From Deltaproteobacteria bacterium (GTDB taxonomy: Bacteria > Myxococcota_A > Polyangia > Polyangiales > JADJMO01): a stretch of 64,000 nucleotides of DNA. Location: assembly GCA_022843175.1 (NCBI GenBank), contig JALHOE010000019.1:1-64000 (forward strand). The letters are read 5' to 3'. Each line of letters starts with the position of its first letter. Position 1 is the first letter of the stretch. Positions 25,154 to 33,719 of this stretch are shown one piece after another. The notes beneath the pieces were generated by a model. That model had not been told where the DNA came from and made no database searches. It saw only the letters and a list, made by a program, of their open reading frames with translations. Made by a program: the position numbers and the translations under genes.

Positions 25154-26677
25154 TCAGCGCGCGAGGATTCGAGCGGTCAGGTACCGAGACATCGTGAGGA
25201 TCGGCGTCATCGTGTGGCTCGACGCGCTCGTCGGGAACCCCGAGGAGTCGAGCACGTAGATCCCCCGCGTGCCGTAGACCTGCCCGCCCGGATCGGCGGC
25301 GCCGCGCGCGGGCGACGGTGCCATGCGCACGCTGCCCTGCTGGTGGGCGCTGAGGAACGGCGCAGTCGCCGGCTCGAACGACGCGCCGTCGACGAGCGCG
25401 AGATCTGCGGCGCTGCGGATCGAGATCGGCCGGGCGAGCGGGACGATCACCTCGCGCGCGCCCGCCGCGAGGTAGATCCGCGCCGCGGCGCGGATGGCGT
25501 CGCGATAGCGTTGCTTCTGCTCCTCGGGCATCGCGTACTCGATGCGTGGTCGACCGGGGCGGCCGAGTGACACCCGACCGTTCCCCGCGTCGGGCACGAG
25601 CAGGAGGCTCGCGGCCATCCGCGGGAGCGTCTTCATCAGCGCCTTCCCCTCATGACCGAGCTTCGGCAGCAGCGACGCCATGATCCCCGCGGTGCCGCCG
25701 ATGCCCTCGATGCGAAAGCCCCACAGCCCGTGCTCCGGGTGGTCGAGCTGCTCGAACTCGGTGACCGCGTACGACTGCGGGATCCCGCGGAAGAGCTGCA
25801 CCTCGCGATCGAAGAACGCGACGATCGGCAGCTGCGGCTGGAGCGAGAGGTTCCTCCCGACGTGCGCGTTGCCGAGGCCGGAGCGAAGGAGCAGCTCCGC
25901 GGACGCGACCGCGTTGGCCGCGAGGATCACCGTCCGCGCGCGCACGCGGAGCTCCCCTTGCTCGTGGTACCCCTTCTCGTCGAGCGTGCGCACCTCGACG
26001 GTCTTGAGCTCGTCGTTGCCCCGGTCGATCCGCATCGCCCGTGCACGGAGGAAGAACCTGGCGCCGGCCGCGACCGCGTCGGGCACGGCCACGAAGCGGG
26101 GGTTGCGCTTCGCGTCCACCGGGCACCCGACGAGACACTTGCCGAAGCCCACGCAGCCGCGCCGGTTGTGCAGCATCACCTCGCCGCGCAGGTTGAGCGC
26201 GCGCGCGCCGTCGCGCAGCAGTGCGTTGTTGGTGTTGATTTGATCGTCGCGCGGCGTATTCGCCGAGAGATCCTCGAGCGCGAGCTTTTCGTACGGCGCG
26301 AGCGCCTCGGGCGTCAGCTCCGACAGCCCGTACTGCGTTTGCCAGTGCCGAAGCACCCCCGGTCCGATCGGTACGACATCGCTCGCGTTGATCACGCCGC
26401 CGCCACCCAGGGCCCGCCCCTGGAGCACGGTGATCGAGAGATCGACGGTCGCGCGGCCGCCGCGCTCCATATAGAGCTGGTCGTACATCCCGTCGCGCAT
26501 CGTGAGCGCGCCGCCGGTGAAGTCTCCGCCCTCCTCGAGGACGAGCACCTCCTTGCCCGCGCGCGCGAGCTCTCGCGCCGCCGTCGCGCCGCCGCAGCCC
26601 GAGCCGATCACGAGGTAGTCGACGGTCGTCTCGCGTGGCGCGGCCTCGCGCGAGAGGTCGACGATCGCGCCCTTCAC
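25154..26677 (-). CDS. GMC-family FAD-dependent oxidoreductase
   Basis: About 507 residues from GTG 26677, whose GTGA overlaps the stop of the upstream partner gene (translational coupling). The N-terminal FAD-binding motif is VIGSGCGGATAARELA with ELEEGG-type acidic end (VLEEGG). A GGGGVINAS segment matches the GMC signature. A Cys cluster (GCVGFGKCLVGCP) lies near residue 165, and the C-terminal domain has AHQQGSVRM and SSHTMTPILT, giving a His-His pair where classical GMC enzymes have His-His or His-Asn. It would oxidise an alcohol or sugar substrate. With the Tat-exported small subunit it resembles periplasmic gluconate or sorbitol dehydrogenases, but no cytochrome c subunit is adjacent. 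Confidence 0.88.
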   Translation of the reverse strand: MKGAIVDLSREAAPRETTVDYLVIGSGCGGATAARELARAGKEVLVLEEGGDFTGGALTMRDGMYDQLYMERGGRATVDLSITVLQGRALGGGGVINASDVVPIGPGVLRHWQTQYGLSELTPEALAPYEKLALEDLSANTPRDDQINTNNALLRDGARALNLRGEVMLHNRRGCVGFGKCLVGCPVDAKRNPRFVAVPDAVAAGARFFLRARAMRIDRGNDELKTVEVRTLDEKGYHEQGELRVRARTVILAANAVASAELLLRSGLGNAHVGRNLSLQPQLPIVAFFDREVQLFRGIPQSYAVTEFEQLDHPEHGLWGFRIEGIGGTAGIMASLLPKLGHEGKALMKTLPRMAASLLLVPDAGNGRVSLGRPGRPRIEYAMPEEQKQRYRDAIRAAARIYLAAGAREVIVPLARPISIRSAADLALVDGASFEPATAPFLSAHQQGSVRMAPSPARGAADPGGQVYGTRGIYVLDSSGFPTSASSHTMTPILTMSRYLTARILAR

Positions 26678-27210
26678 GGCGCCCCCGTCGGAGCGATCAC
26701 GTAGCCGATGTCGGGCCAGATCTCCGGGCGATCGTAGAACACGATCGTGAGGAACTTGCGGAACGCGAGGGCGACTTGTCGCCGCACGAGCCGCTCGCTC
26801 ACGGCCCAACGCTCGAAGTGCGCGAGGCGCCCCTCGGGGGCCAGGTTGCTGAACGTCACCAAGCGTCGCTCGAAGAGCACCGGGCCGTATTCGAGCAGCA
26901 GGAGCGCTCGCTTCAGATCGCTCCGCCGATCCGCGTCCTCGTCGGCGAGGAACGCGTCGAACGTGCGCGCGAGGTCGACCCCGGCCGCCCCGCCCGCGAA
27001 GGCGCCGCCCTCCGGGAACAGCGCGATCGCGAGCGCGGTGAGCGTGCGGTGCTCGTGATCGCTGAGGCAGCGGAGCGCGCCCACGTCCTTCGCGCACCCG
27101 CGCAGCGAAGCGAGCCCGGACACGCCAACGACCACGCCGCCGAGCGCGCCGAGCGCGACCTTCAGCGCGCGCCTCCGCGAGAGGACCGAGAAGCCCGCGA
27201 GCGCGCTCAT
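26674..27210 (-). CDS. Gluconate 2-dehydrogenase subunit 3-like protein, Tat signal
   Basis: A 178-residue protein. The N terminus carries SRRRALKVALGALGGVVVGVSG, a twin-arginine signal followed by a hydrophobic core; a Cys follows in LRGC. The mature part matches the gluconate 2-dehydrogenase gamma-subunit family (DHEHRTLTALAIALFP near residue 52 and a long helical C terminus). In this family the small subunit escorts the GMC flavoprotein through Tat and supports its folding. Its TGA overlaps the GTG of the GMC gene by four bases. It is divergent from the beta-helix gene at 27307 across 96 bases. Confidence 0.85.
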   Translation of the reverse strand: MSALAGFSVLSRRRALKVALGALGGVVVGVSGLASLRGCAKDVGALRCLSDHEHRTLTALAIALFPEGGAFAGGAAGVDLARTFDAFLADEDADRRSDLKRALLLLEYGPVLFERRLVTFSNLAPEGRLAHFERWAVSERLVRRQVALAFRKFLTIVFYDRPEIWPDIGYVIAPTGAP

Positions 27211-27306
27211 CGTGGGTCAGCGTAGCGAGCGTCGCTGCCGCCGCGGCCACGGAGTGACATTTCTCATACGTGCGCCTCCCGACGCAGGGAGCTGTACGAT
27301 GCTGCC

Positions 27307-28938
27307 GTGCGGTTCGGCTGGTTTGCGTTGTTCGTCGCGGGGTGCGCGGGCGAGGCCTCGCCGTCGACGGCGCCCGTGCGCACGTGCGGCGCAGCCGAGC
27401 TCCCCGATCCGGCCGGTGGCTGCCTGGCGGTCGGCGTCCCGAGCGATGGTTGTGCGGCGGGCTTCACGCACGACGGCGACGGCGGATGTGCTGCCGTTCT
27501 TCCCGAGGCGTCCTGCCCCGCGGGAGAGCTCGCGGTCCCCGGCGACAAGACGTGCCACTCGGTCTCCCCTTGTACGGGCCGCTTCGGCACGGCGAAAGAC
27601 GCGCCGGATACCGTCTATGTCGACGCGGCCCTCCCCGACGGCGACGGTTCGAGGGATCGTCCGTTCGCGACCATCCAGCGCGCCATCGACGCCGCGCGCG
27701 AGGGCGCGACGGTGGCGATCGCCGCAGGGCGCTACGCGGAGTCCATCCACATCAAGAAGCGCGTCGTGCTCCATGGCGCGTGCGCGTCCAAGGTCGAGAT
27801 CGCGGGATCGGGCGAGTTCGCTTCGGTCGACGTCGCGGCGACCGCCGAGCTCTACGACCTCGGCGTCAGCGGCTCGGGGTTCGGGGTCGTCGTCACGAAC
27901 GCGAAGGACGTCGTGCTCGAGCGCGTGCACGTACACGACACGCGCGTGGGCGGCGTCTACGTCGCCAACGGCGGCCCCGGCGCTTCGGCGACGTTGCGCG
28001 CGTCGCTCGTCGAGCGTGCGACCGGCGCGGGCGCGACCGCGGGCAGCGGCGTGCTCGCGATCGAGCGCTCGCTCATCCGCGACACCCGCGCCGACACGCG
28101 AAAGGACTGGGGGTACGGCGTGCGCGCGGAGCGCTTCGGGCCGGTCGACAAGCCGAGCGAGCAGCCGGCCAGCGTGACGATCGTCCAGTCGGTCATCGAG
28201 CGAAACAAGACCGGGGGCGTCCTCGCCCAGGGCTCGTCGGTCGTGCTCGAGGGGTCCGTCGTGCGCGACATCGAGCCGCGACCGAGGGACGGCCTCGGCG
28301 GCGAAGGCGTCATCGGCCTGTATTTCCGGAGCTCCCCGGAGGTGCGCGTCGTTCAATCGCTCATCACGCGCACGCGCACGGCGGGGCTCGCGATGTACGG
28401 CGGTAAGTTGACCGTCGACCGCACGACGGTGCTCGCGATCGAGGCGAACGGTGCGGGCGCGCTCGGGATGGGCGTGCTCGCGCGCCCCGACATCGACGCG
28501 GTGGCCCCGCCGCAGCTGTCGCTCGAGGCGTCGCGGATCACCAGCGTCCGTCACGTGGGAGTGTTGATGCAGGGCGCGACCGGCACCATCGCTCGAACGA
28601 TCGTACGCGACATCGCGTCCAACGACGGGTACGGCGACGGTCTCGGCATCGGCGGCTTCTTGCGCGCCGGCGCGATCACCGAGGCGAGCGCCGAAGTTCA
28701 CGACGTGATCGTGTCCGGCGCGGCACGCGCGGCGATCATCGTCGCCGGCGCGTCGCTCTCACTCGCCCGTGCACGCCTCGCTTGCAACGAGATTGACTTG
28801 GACGTCGAACCGTTCGTCGCCAAGGACGTACCGCACGCGTTCGCGCTCGAGGACCGCGGCGGCAACCTGTGCGGGTGCGAGCAGCTCGGTGCGTGCACTG
28901 CCCACACCAAGAGCATCGAGCCCGCCTCGGCGCCGTGA
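27307..28938 (+). CDS. Right-handed beta-helix lipoprotein
   Basis: A 543-residue protein from GTG 27307. The signal peptide ends in lipobox VAGC (Cys13). Residues 14-95 are Cys-rich (six or more Cys). From about residue 105 the sequence shows the parallel beta-helix pattern: VYVDAALPDGDGSRDRPFAT followed by a series of short V/I-x-V/I-x-x-S rungs (ASVTIVQSVIERN, VVRDIEPR, RVVQSLITRT, LTVDRTTVLAI), matching pectin-lyase-like/PbH1 repeats and the DUF1565-type start. No polysaccharide-lyase catalytic residues could be assigned, and many myxobacterial homologues are probably adhesive or structural. The C terminus has paired Cys (CGCEQLGAC). Confidence 0.8.
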   Translation: MRFGWFALFVAGCAGEASPSTAPVRTCGAAELPDPAGGCLAVGVPSDGCAAGFTHDGDGGCAAVLPEASCPAGELAVPGDKTCHSVSPCTGRFGTAKDAPDTVYVDAALPDGDGSRDRPFATIQRAIDAAREGATVAIAAGRYAESIHIKKRVVLHGACASKVEIAGSGEFASVDVAATAELYDLGVSGSGFGVVVTNAKDVVLERVHVHDTRVGGVYVANGGPGASATLRASLVERATGAGATAGSGVLAIERSLIRDTRADTRKDWGYGVRAERFGPVDKPSEQPASVTIVQSVIERNKTGGVLAQGSSVVLEGSVVRDIEPRPRDGLGGEGVIGLYFRSSPEVRVVQSLITRTRTAGLAMYGGKLTVDRTTVLAIEANGAGALGMGVLARPDIDAVAPPQLSLEASRITSVRHVGVLMQGATGTIARTIVRDIASNDGYGDGLGIGGFLRAGAITEASAEVHDVIVSGAARAAIIVAGASLSLARARLACNEIDLDVEPFVAKDVPHAFALEDRGGNLCGCEQLGACTAHTKSIEPASAP

Positions 28939-28998
28939 ACCGGTCGGTATCCCCTCGTTGGGCGTCGCTCCGGCACGCGGCGTGCTGCCCCTCCGACG

Positions 28999-29472
28999 AT
29001 GGGAAGAGCGATCGATTGGAGTGATGTCGGCGCGCTCGGTGAGGGGGCGCTCGGTGGGCTCGTGGGCACCGCCGCGTTCACCGGGTGGATGAAGGGAGCA
29101 CAACGCGTCGGGCTGCTCGGCGAGCTGCCGCCGCGCAAGATCGCGCGGGTGGCGTTGGAGTCGGTGACGGCCGCGCCGTCGAAGACGGCGGTCGACTGGA
29201 CCACAGCGGTGACCCATCTCGGCTTCGGCGCGGCGACCGGCGCGGCGTTCGGGGTGATCTCGCGGAAGCTCGGCGTGCCCGTCTCGCCGATTGCGCAGGG
29301 CGCGGTGTGGGGCGGGCTGGTGTGGGCGGCGAGCTACGCGGGTTGGGTGCCGGCGCTACACATCATGCCCTCGCCGAAGCGCGATCGACCGGGGCGGCCG
29401 TGGGTGATGTTCCTCGGACACCTTGTGTTCGGGGGGCTGCTCGGGGCGATCGCGGGCACGCGCCGACGCTGA
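28999..29472 (+). CDS. YagU-like (DUF1440) inner-membrane protein
   Basis: A 157-residue protein with four hydrophobic segments (about 12-32, 66-90, 98-118 and 133-153). The Gly/Ala-rich segments, the central ATGAAFGVISRKLG and the C-terminal HIMPSPKRDRPGRPW followed by a final helix resemble the YagU/DUF1440 family, whose E. coli member is linked to acid tolerance. Function here is inferred only from that similarity. Its stop codon lies one base before the stop of the convergent ice-binding gene, leaving no room for a separate terminator. Confidence 0.65.
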   Translation: MGRAIDWSDVGALGEGALGGLVGTAAFTGWMKGAQRVGLLGELPPRKIARVALESVTAAPSKTAVDWTTAVTHLGFGAATGAAFGVISRKLGVPVSPIAQGAVWGGLVWAASYAGWVPALHIMPSPKRDRPGRPWVMFLGHLVFGGLLGAIAGTRRR

Positions 29473-29473
29473 C

Positions 29474-30514
29474 TCACGGGCTCGGGGTCTTCACCGTGCT
29501 GGTGTCGATCGCGACCGCAGTCTGTGCGAGCAGGCGACCGTTGATCGACGCGCCGGTCCGCATGGTGATCGCCGTCTTGCCGAGGATGACACCCTCGAAG
29601 TGCGAGGTCGTCCCGAGGTCCACCGCGCCCGCGACCTGCCAGACGATGTTCTTCGCCTTTGCGCCGCCGAGCAGCTTCACCTGCTTCGCCGAGGCGATGG
29701 TCAGGTCACCGGTGACCTGGAGAATCCACGTGTCGTCCGCCGCGCCCGACAGCGTCACATCCGACGCAATGCCGACGGAGGACGTCCATTTGTAGAGACC
29801 CGGCGTGAGGGTCAGCCCGCCGAGCGCACCACCGCTGAGATTGAGCGCGTCGGGGGTCGGTCGGCCCGCCGCGTCGGTGTACGCGGTGGTCATGTTGGTG
29901 ATCGCAGTCGTGAGTAGGCTGGGCGTCGGCGCATCGTTGTCGGCGGCGAAGATCTGTCCCGTCACCTGGATCGACGTCCAATACGTCCCGACGCGCGTCA
30001 TCGAGAAGCCCGTGACGAAGCTCGCCGCAGCAGGGCTGATCCCGAGATTGCCGGTGATGGCGGATGCGGGCACCGTTGAGATGGCGGACTGGGCGAGGAT
30101 CACGTAGTTGCCGGCCGATCCGAGCAACACGGGCGCCGGGCCGCGGCGGACGGCGGTGTCGGCCAGAGCCGTGTCGCCCACCGCCACGTCTGCGCTCGAA
30201 TCGCTCGAGCCGATGTCCGTGACCTTCGTGTCGCCGGGACTCGCGTCGCCCGTCTCGCTCGACTTCGAATCCGCGAGATTCGTGTCAGCGACGTTCGTGT
30301 CAGCGACATTCGTATCGGCGGCGCTCGAGTCGTCGGATCCGGAGTCGTCGGATCCGGTGTCGGTCGGCGATGTACCGGTCTCGCTGGCGTCGCCGGACAC
30401 CGCGCTATCACCCACTCCGCCGTCGAGCTCGCTGCTCTCGTCACTCGAACCGGAGCAACCAGCGCTCGCGAGCAGGGCGAAGGGAAGAAGCGCGACGATA
30501 TTCTTAAGCGACAT
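29474..30514 (-). CDS. Ice-binding-like (DUF3494) lipoprotein
   Basis: A 346-residue protein. ATG 30514 has a GAGGAG ten bases upstream and a signal peptide with lipobox SAGC (Cys20). Residues 21-125 are a long Ser/Asp/Thr-rich linker with short repeats (VADTN). The C-terminal domain (about 130-345) has hallmarks of DUF3494, the bacterial ice-binding beta-helix: NYVILAQSAISTVPASAITG, NLGISP, GGLTLTPGLYKW, TWILQVTGDLTI, NIVWQVAGAV, FEGVILGKTAIT and GASINGRLLAQTAV. In characterised relatives this domain binds ice crystals; in other bacteria it is an uncharacterised adhesin-like domain, so the ice function is inferred. Here it would be lipid-anchored at the cell surface. Confidence 0.88.
   Translation of the reverse strand: MSLKNIVALLPFALLASAGCSGSSDESSELDGGVGDSAVSGDASETGTSPTDTGSDDSGSDDSSAADTNVADTNVADTNLADSKSSETGDASPGDTKVTDIGSSDSSADVAVGDTALADTAVRRGPAPVLLGSAGNYVILAQSAISTVPASAITGNLGISPAAASFVTGFSMTRVGTYWTSIQVTGQIFAADNDAPTPSLLTTAITNMTTAYTDAAGRPTPDALNLSGGALGGLTLTPGLYKWTSSVGIASDVTLSGAADDTWILQVTGDLTIASAKQVKLLGGAKAKNIVWQVAGAVDLGTTSHFEGVILGKTAITMRTGASINGRLLAQTAVAIDTSTVKTPSP
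30327..30356. repeat. 15-base perfect tandem duplication in the ice-binding gene linker
   Basis: GAGTCGTCGGATCCG occurs twice in direct succession, and three imperfect 15-base units occur next to it (30275-30319). Both preserve the frame and encode Ser/Asp/Gly and Val-Ala-Asp-Thr-Asn repeats of the linker. Confidence 0.85.
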
Positions 30515-30578
30515 GTAAATTGAACTCCTCGGAACGGCCCGTGGAGAGCTCGTCCCGGACCGACGCTTTGCAAGAAGC

Positions 30579-30630
30579 CATCCGCGGATGCGTCGCGCGA
30601 AGTGGTGCACTTGCGACAGAAGGTGTGCAC
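30579..30630. promoter_or_regulatory. Palindrome plus paired GTGCAC sites between ice-binding gene and mmcQ-like gene
   Basis: The 189-base divergent region contains a perfect 12-base palindrome CATCCGCGGATG (30579-30590) and two GTGCAC sites (30605-30610 and 30625-30630) whose starts are 20 bases apart, about two helical turns, within similar ten-base repeats. This arrangement suggests regulator binding for one or both genes. No canonical -10/-35 pair was recognised. Confidence 0.35.
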
Positions 30631-30703
30631 AATCGGCTTTTGGCCTCCGCACTGGGTGCGCCATCGATGCCGATTCACGCCAAGTGCCGATAGGATCGCG
30701 GCC

Positions 30704-31036
30704 ATGACGCCCGCTCGCTTTCGCAAGCTCGCGCTCTCGCTCGAGGGTGTGCAGGAGGTCCCGCACATGGATCGGGCGGCGTTTCGCACCAAACGGAAGA
30801 TCTTCGCGACGCTCGGCGGCAACAAGGACGTGAACCTGAAGATCGATCCCGTCGACCGGCGCGAGGGGCTCATGGAGGCGTTCCCGGAGGTCTTCCGGTC
30901 GCTCGGCGGATGGACCCGCCTCGGGTACGTCGGGGTGGACCTCTCGCGGGTCGACGACGAGTTGCTGCGGGAGCTCGTCGTCGATGCGTGGCGCGACGCG
31001 CAGCCGGTCGCCAGGAAGAAGGGCCGCAGGGGCTGA
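30704..31036 (+). CDS. MmcQ/YjbR family protein
   Basis: A 110-residue protein. The N terminus FRKLALSLEGVQEVPHMDRAAFR and the central IFATLGG match the MmcQ/YjbR (CyaY-like fold) family: an alpha-beta protein with a 'LPG..E..HWG...F...G..FA' layout. Relatives are described as double-wing DNA-binding-like proteins of unknown function. The C-terminal segment WDAWRDAQPVARKKG-like tail is basic and typical. ATG 30704 was chosen because it starts at the family's N-terminal helix; upstream residues do not fit. It is a cytosolic protein and precedes the SUMF1-like lipoprotein gene by 37 bases on the same strand. Confidence 0.85.
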   Translation: MTPARFRKLALSLEGVQEVPHMDRAAFRTKRKIFATLGGNKDVNLKIDPVDRREGLMEAFPEVFRSLGGWTRLGYVGVDLSRVDDELLRELVVDAWRDAQPVARKKGRRG

Positions 31037-31073
31037 CGTTGCGAGCGCGCGCGATCCACGCTCTGCTCGGCGC

Positions 31074-31826
31074 GTGAAACGCTACGTCCTCGTCGCCCTC
31101 CTCGGCTGCGCGCCGGCGGCGCCGCCGCCTGCTCCGATCGCGAAGGCGCAACCGAGCGCCTCGGCGCCGGCCAAGCCCGCGAGCTGCCCCAACGGCATGG
31201 TCGCGGTGCCCGGCGGCAAGCTCACCCTCGGCAAGACGAAGGTCGAGGCCACGATCGCGCCGCACTGCTACGACCGCCTCGAGGTCACCGTCACCGCCTA
31301 CAAGGCGTGCGTCGACGCCGGCAAGTGCACCGCGGCGCACGGTGCGGACGACGACGATCACAAGCTCTGCAACTGGGGTCGGAAGGGCTTCGAGGCCCAT
31401 CCGATCAACTGCGTCAACCACGCGCAGGCCACAGCGTATTGCGCGTTCCGCGCTGCGCGCCTGCCGACCGAGGCCGAGTTCGAGTGGTCGGCCCGCGGCT
31501 ACGAACGGGCATCGATCTATCCGTGGGGCGACGAGAAGATCGAGGCGCGCGCGTGCTGGATCGGTCCCGGCACGTCGCTCCCCGAGGAGCACGACGGCAC
31601 GTGCGAGGCCGGCGCGTTCCCGAGCGGCGCGAACCCGAAGGGCATCCTCGACCTGGCCGGCAACGTCTGGGAGTGGACATCGACGCCCGCGGGCAAGCCC
31701 GGCTTCTTCATCGATCGTGGCGGCGGCTTCCTCAACGCGGTCGCGAGCCGCCTCCTCGCAACGGACCGCAACGAGGTCAAAGAGGCGCAGCAGTCCACGT
31801 CGCTCGGGTTTCGCTGCGTGAAGTGA
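31074..31826 (+). CDS. Lipoprotein with SUMF1-like domain
   Basis: A 250-residue protein from GTG 31074. The signal peptide is very short and ends in LLGC (Cys12). A Pro/Ala/Ser linker follows, then a full SUMF1-like domain: CPNGMVAVPGG, DRLEVTVTAYKAC, HPINCVNHAQATAYC, RLPTEAEFEWSARG, YPWGDE, DLAGNVWEWTS, DRGGGF and LGFRCV. Compared with active formylglycine-generating enzymes the RGGSW-Cys active-site stretch reads RGGGF with no cysteines, so a non-catalytic or different role is likely. It is the second SUMF1-fold lipoprotein in the window; the other (14730-15536) is more divergent. Confidence 0.87.
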   Translation: MKRYVLVALLGCAPAAPPPAPIAKAQPSASAPAKPASCPNGMVAVPGGKLTLGKTKVEATIAPHCYDRLEVTVTAYKACVDAGKCTAAHGADDDDHKLCNWGRKGFEAHPINCVNHAQATAYCAFRAARLPTEAEFEWSARGYERASIYPWGDEKIEARACWIGPGTSLPEEHDGTCEAGAFPSGANPKGILDLAGNVWEWTSTPAGKPGFFIDRGGGFLNAVASRLLATDRNEVKEAQQSTSLGFRCVK

Positions 31827-31961
31827 GTGCGCCTCGAGAACCGCCCGGGGCGCGTCCCCGGGGAGAAATCGTAGGCCACCACGCGACCGACGACGCGGCC
31901 GGTCGATAGGGGGTATGGCCCCATCTTCTCCGTCGAGACCAAGCCCAAGTACTTCACCGGT

Positions 31962-32243
31962 ATGGACGACCCGCCCGCGCCTCTGGCGCCCGGGCTGCAG
32001 AAACCGTCCAAGCCCGGGCGCCGCATGATCGCCGCGGGCGTGTTGCTCGGCCTCGTCGGCCTCGTCTACACGCTGAGCTGTTGGTCGATGCCCGTGCTCT
32101 ACACGCCGATCTGCAACGACCACTACCATGACCGCGAGGTGTGCATCGCCATCCTTACGCGCATGCGCTGGTCGTTGCTCGCGCCGCTCCCGGGGCTTGC
32201 GCTCGCGATCGCGGGCGTCGTGCGGCGTCGCAGGAGCGCTTGA
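31962..32243 (+). CDS. Small two-helix membrane protein
   Basis: A 93-residue protein with a Pro-rich N terminus, transmembrane helices at about 22-43 and 68-88, and a short loop between them that contains two cysteines (one in ICNDH, one in VCIAI). The C terminus is Arg-rich (VVRRRRSA), which suggests a cytoplasmic end. No family recognised. The 135 bases upstream (31827-31961) hold no gene; it converges on the membrane protein gene at 32268. Confidence 0.55.
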   Translation: MDDPPAPLAPGLQKPSKPGRRMIAAGVLLGLVGLVYTLSCWSMPVLYTPICNDHYHDREVCIAILTRMRWSLLAPLPGLALAIAGVVRRRRSA

Positions 32244-32267
32244 GGGTCAGCCCGCGTCAGCGTGCTT

Positions 32268-33611
32268 TCAACCGCCCGCTGGGACCCCGCGCGAACGCCT
32301 TGACCTCCCAGCCCCCTCGAGTCGCACGCTGAGCAACAGCGACGCGACGAGCAGCGCGAACCCCGCGGAGACCGTGGTGACCCCCCACTGCAGCGTCGAC
32401 TGCGGCGCACTCAGCAGGCGCGCTTGGATCGACCAGTGCAGATAGCTCGCAGCGAGGGGGAGTGTGGCGATCGCGCAGCGTGAGCGCCACACGATGACCG
32501 CGACCGACGCCGACGCGAACAGATCGAGCCCAATGAGGTGCGCGGGCCAAGGGCCGCCCTTCCACGAGATCGTCCACGCCGCGAGGTAGAGCGCGTAGCC
32601 GGCCCACGCGAGCTGCCGCGCGAACGAGGCCGAACGCGCGAACGGCGGAAGCGGGGCCGCGAGGGGGTCATCGACGACGGTCGCTCGGTAATGATCGCGC
32701 TGCGGAGGCACGTCGCCCACGCACGGCTCCGTCGGCTTGCGGAGCGCGTGCAGGGTCAGGACGATCGCGCTCATGAGCGCGGACACCTGGAAGACGTCCG
32801 GCAGTGCGGTCGCCACGAGCCCGAGCGTGAGCGACACGCAGGTGAGCACTCCGAGCTCACTCCGCACCCATCGGGTCGCGAGGAGCAGGGCAACGGGCGC
32901 GAAGACTGCGGCGCGGAGGTTGTACTGGCTCGTCCAGAAGACCACGTGCGCCCCGGTGAGCGCGGCCCAGATCGTCCACGACGCCCGCACCGAACGGCGA
33001 AGGACCGTGTGACCCCACGCGTCGAGCTCGCGCTCGCTGGTGATTGCGCGGGTCGTCCAGAGCGCCGCCGCGAGGAGCGTGAAGAGCCACAAGCCGACGA
33101 GGATCGACAGCGTGTGGGTGCTCACGAGCCGAGAGAGGTGCGGGACGGCTGCGAGCCCGAGCGCCCCGAAGCTCACGATTCCGAAGCCCGAGGGCGCGAC
33201 ACGCAGGTCGAGTGCCCACGCGAGCAGGCGCAGCTTGGCAACGAACACGATCCACCACAGCGCGCTCGCAGCGCGTCCGACGTCGCCGAGGAGCGCGAAG
33301 GTCTCGGTCTGGAGCGCAAGATCGCCCTGATAGAGGACGGCCATGAGCGCCACGAACACCGCCGGCCGACGCAGCCCGAGGCGCGTGAGCAGCGCGGCGG
33401 CGGCGATCAGCGCGGAGGCATACAGCTCGGTGACTATCCCGACCGCGAGCTGCCCCCACATCGACGCGTCGTGCGCGAGCCCGCGATTCACGAGCGTGAG
33501 ACCGAAGAGAACGAGCGCTGCGCTCAAGAGATAGAGCGGGTTGTATTGGACAAGCCAACGATGGAGTAGGCGCGCGACGAAGGGAGTCTCGTGGGTCGGC
33601 TCTGCGTGCAT
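32268..33611 (-). CDS. Polytopic membrane protein of unknown function
   Basis: A 447-residue protein with about ten to twelve hydrophobic segments across its length, broken by a hydrophilic loop near residues 290-330. The N terminus LLHRWLVQYNPLYLLSAALVLFG is a pattern I associate with uncharacterised myxobacterial membrane proteins. No transporter signature or catalytic motif was found. The C terminus is short, basic and probably cytoplasmic. ATG 33611 is the first in frame and starts before the first helix. It is divergent from the acetate transport genes across 230 bases. Confidence 0.78.
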   Translation of the reverse strand: MHAEPTHETPFVARLLHRWLVQYNPLYLLSAALVLFGLTLVNRGLAHDASMWGQLAVGIVTELYASALIAAAALLTRLGLRRPAVFVALMAVLYQGDLALQTETFALLGDVGRAASALWWIVFVAKLRLLAWALDLRVAPSGFGIVSFGALGLAAVPHLSRLVSTHTLSILVGLWLFTLLAAALWTTRAITSERELDAWGHTVLRRSVRASWTIWAALTGAHVVFWTSQYNLRAAVFAPVALLLATRWVRSELGVLTCVSLTLGLVATALPDVFQVSALMSAIVLTLHALRKPTEPCVGDVPPQRDHYRATVVDDPLAAPLPPFARSASFARQLAWAGYALYLAAWTISWKGGPWPAHLIGLDLFASASVAVIVWRSRCAIATLPLAASYLHWSIQARLLSAPQSTLQWGVTTVSAGFALLVASLLLSVRLEGAGRSRRSRGVPAGG

Positions 33612-33719
33612 CGACCGGCGCTTTGCAGCGGCGGTGCCAACGACGAGGGCGTGCTCTCTGCGTGGTTTTCGCGTGTTGGAGGCTCAGCGCGCGCGTCAGA
33701 GTGGCAGTGGTCGTCGGCG

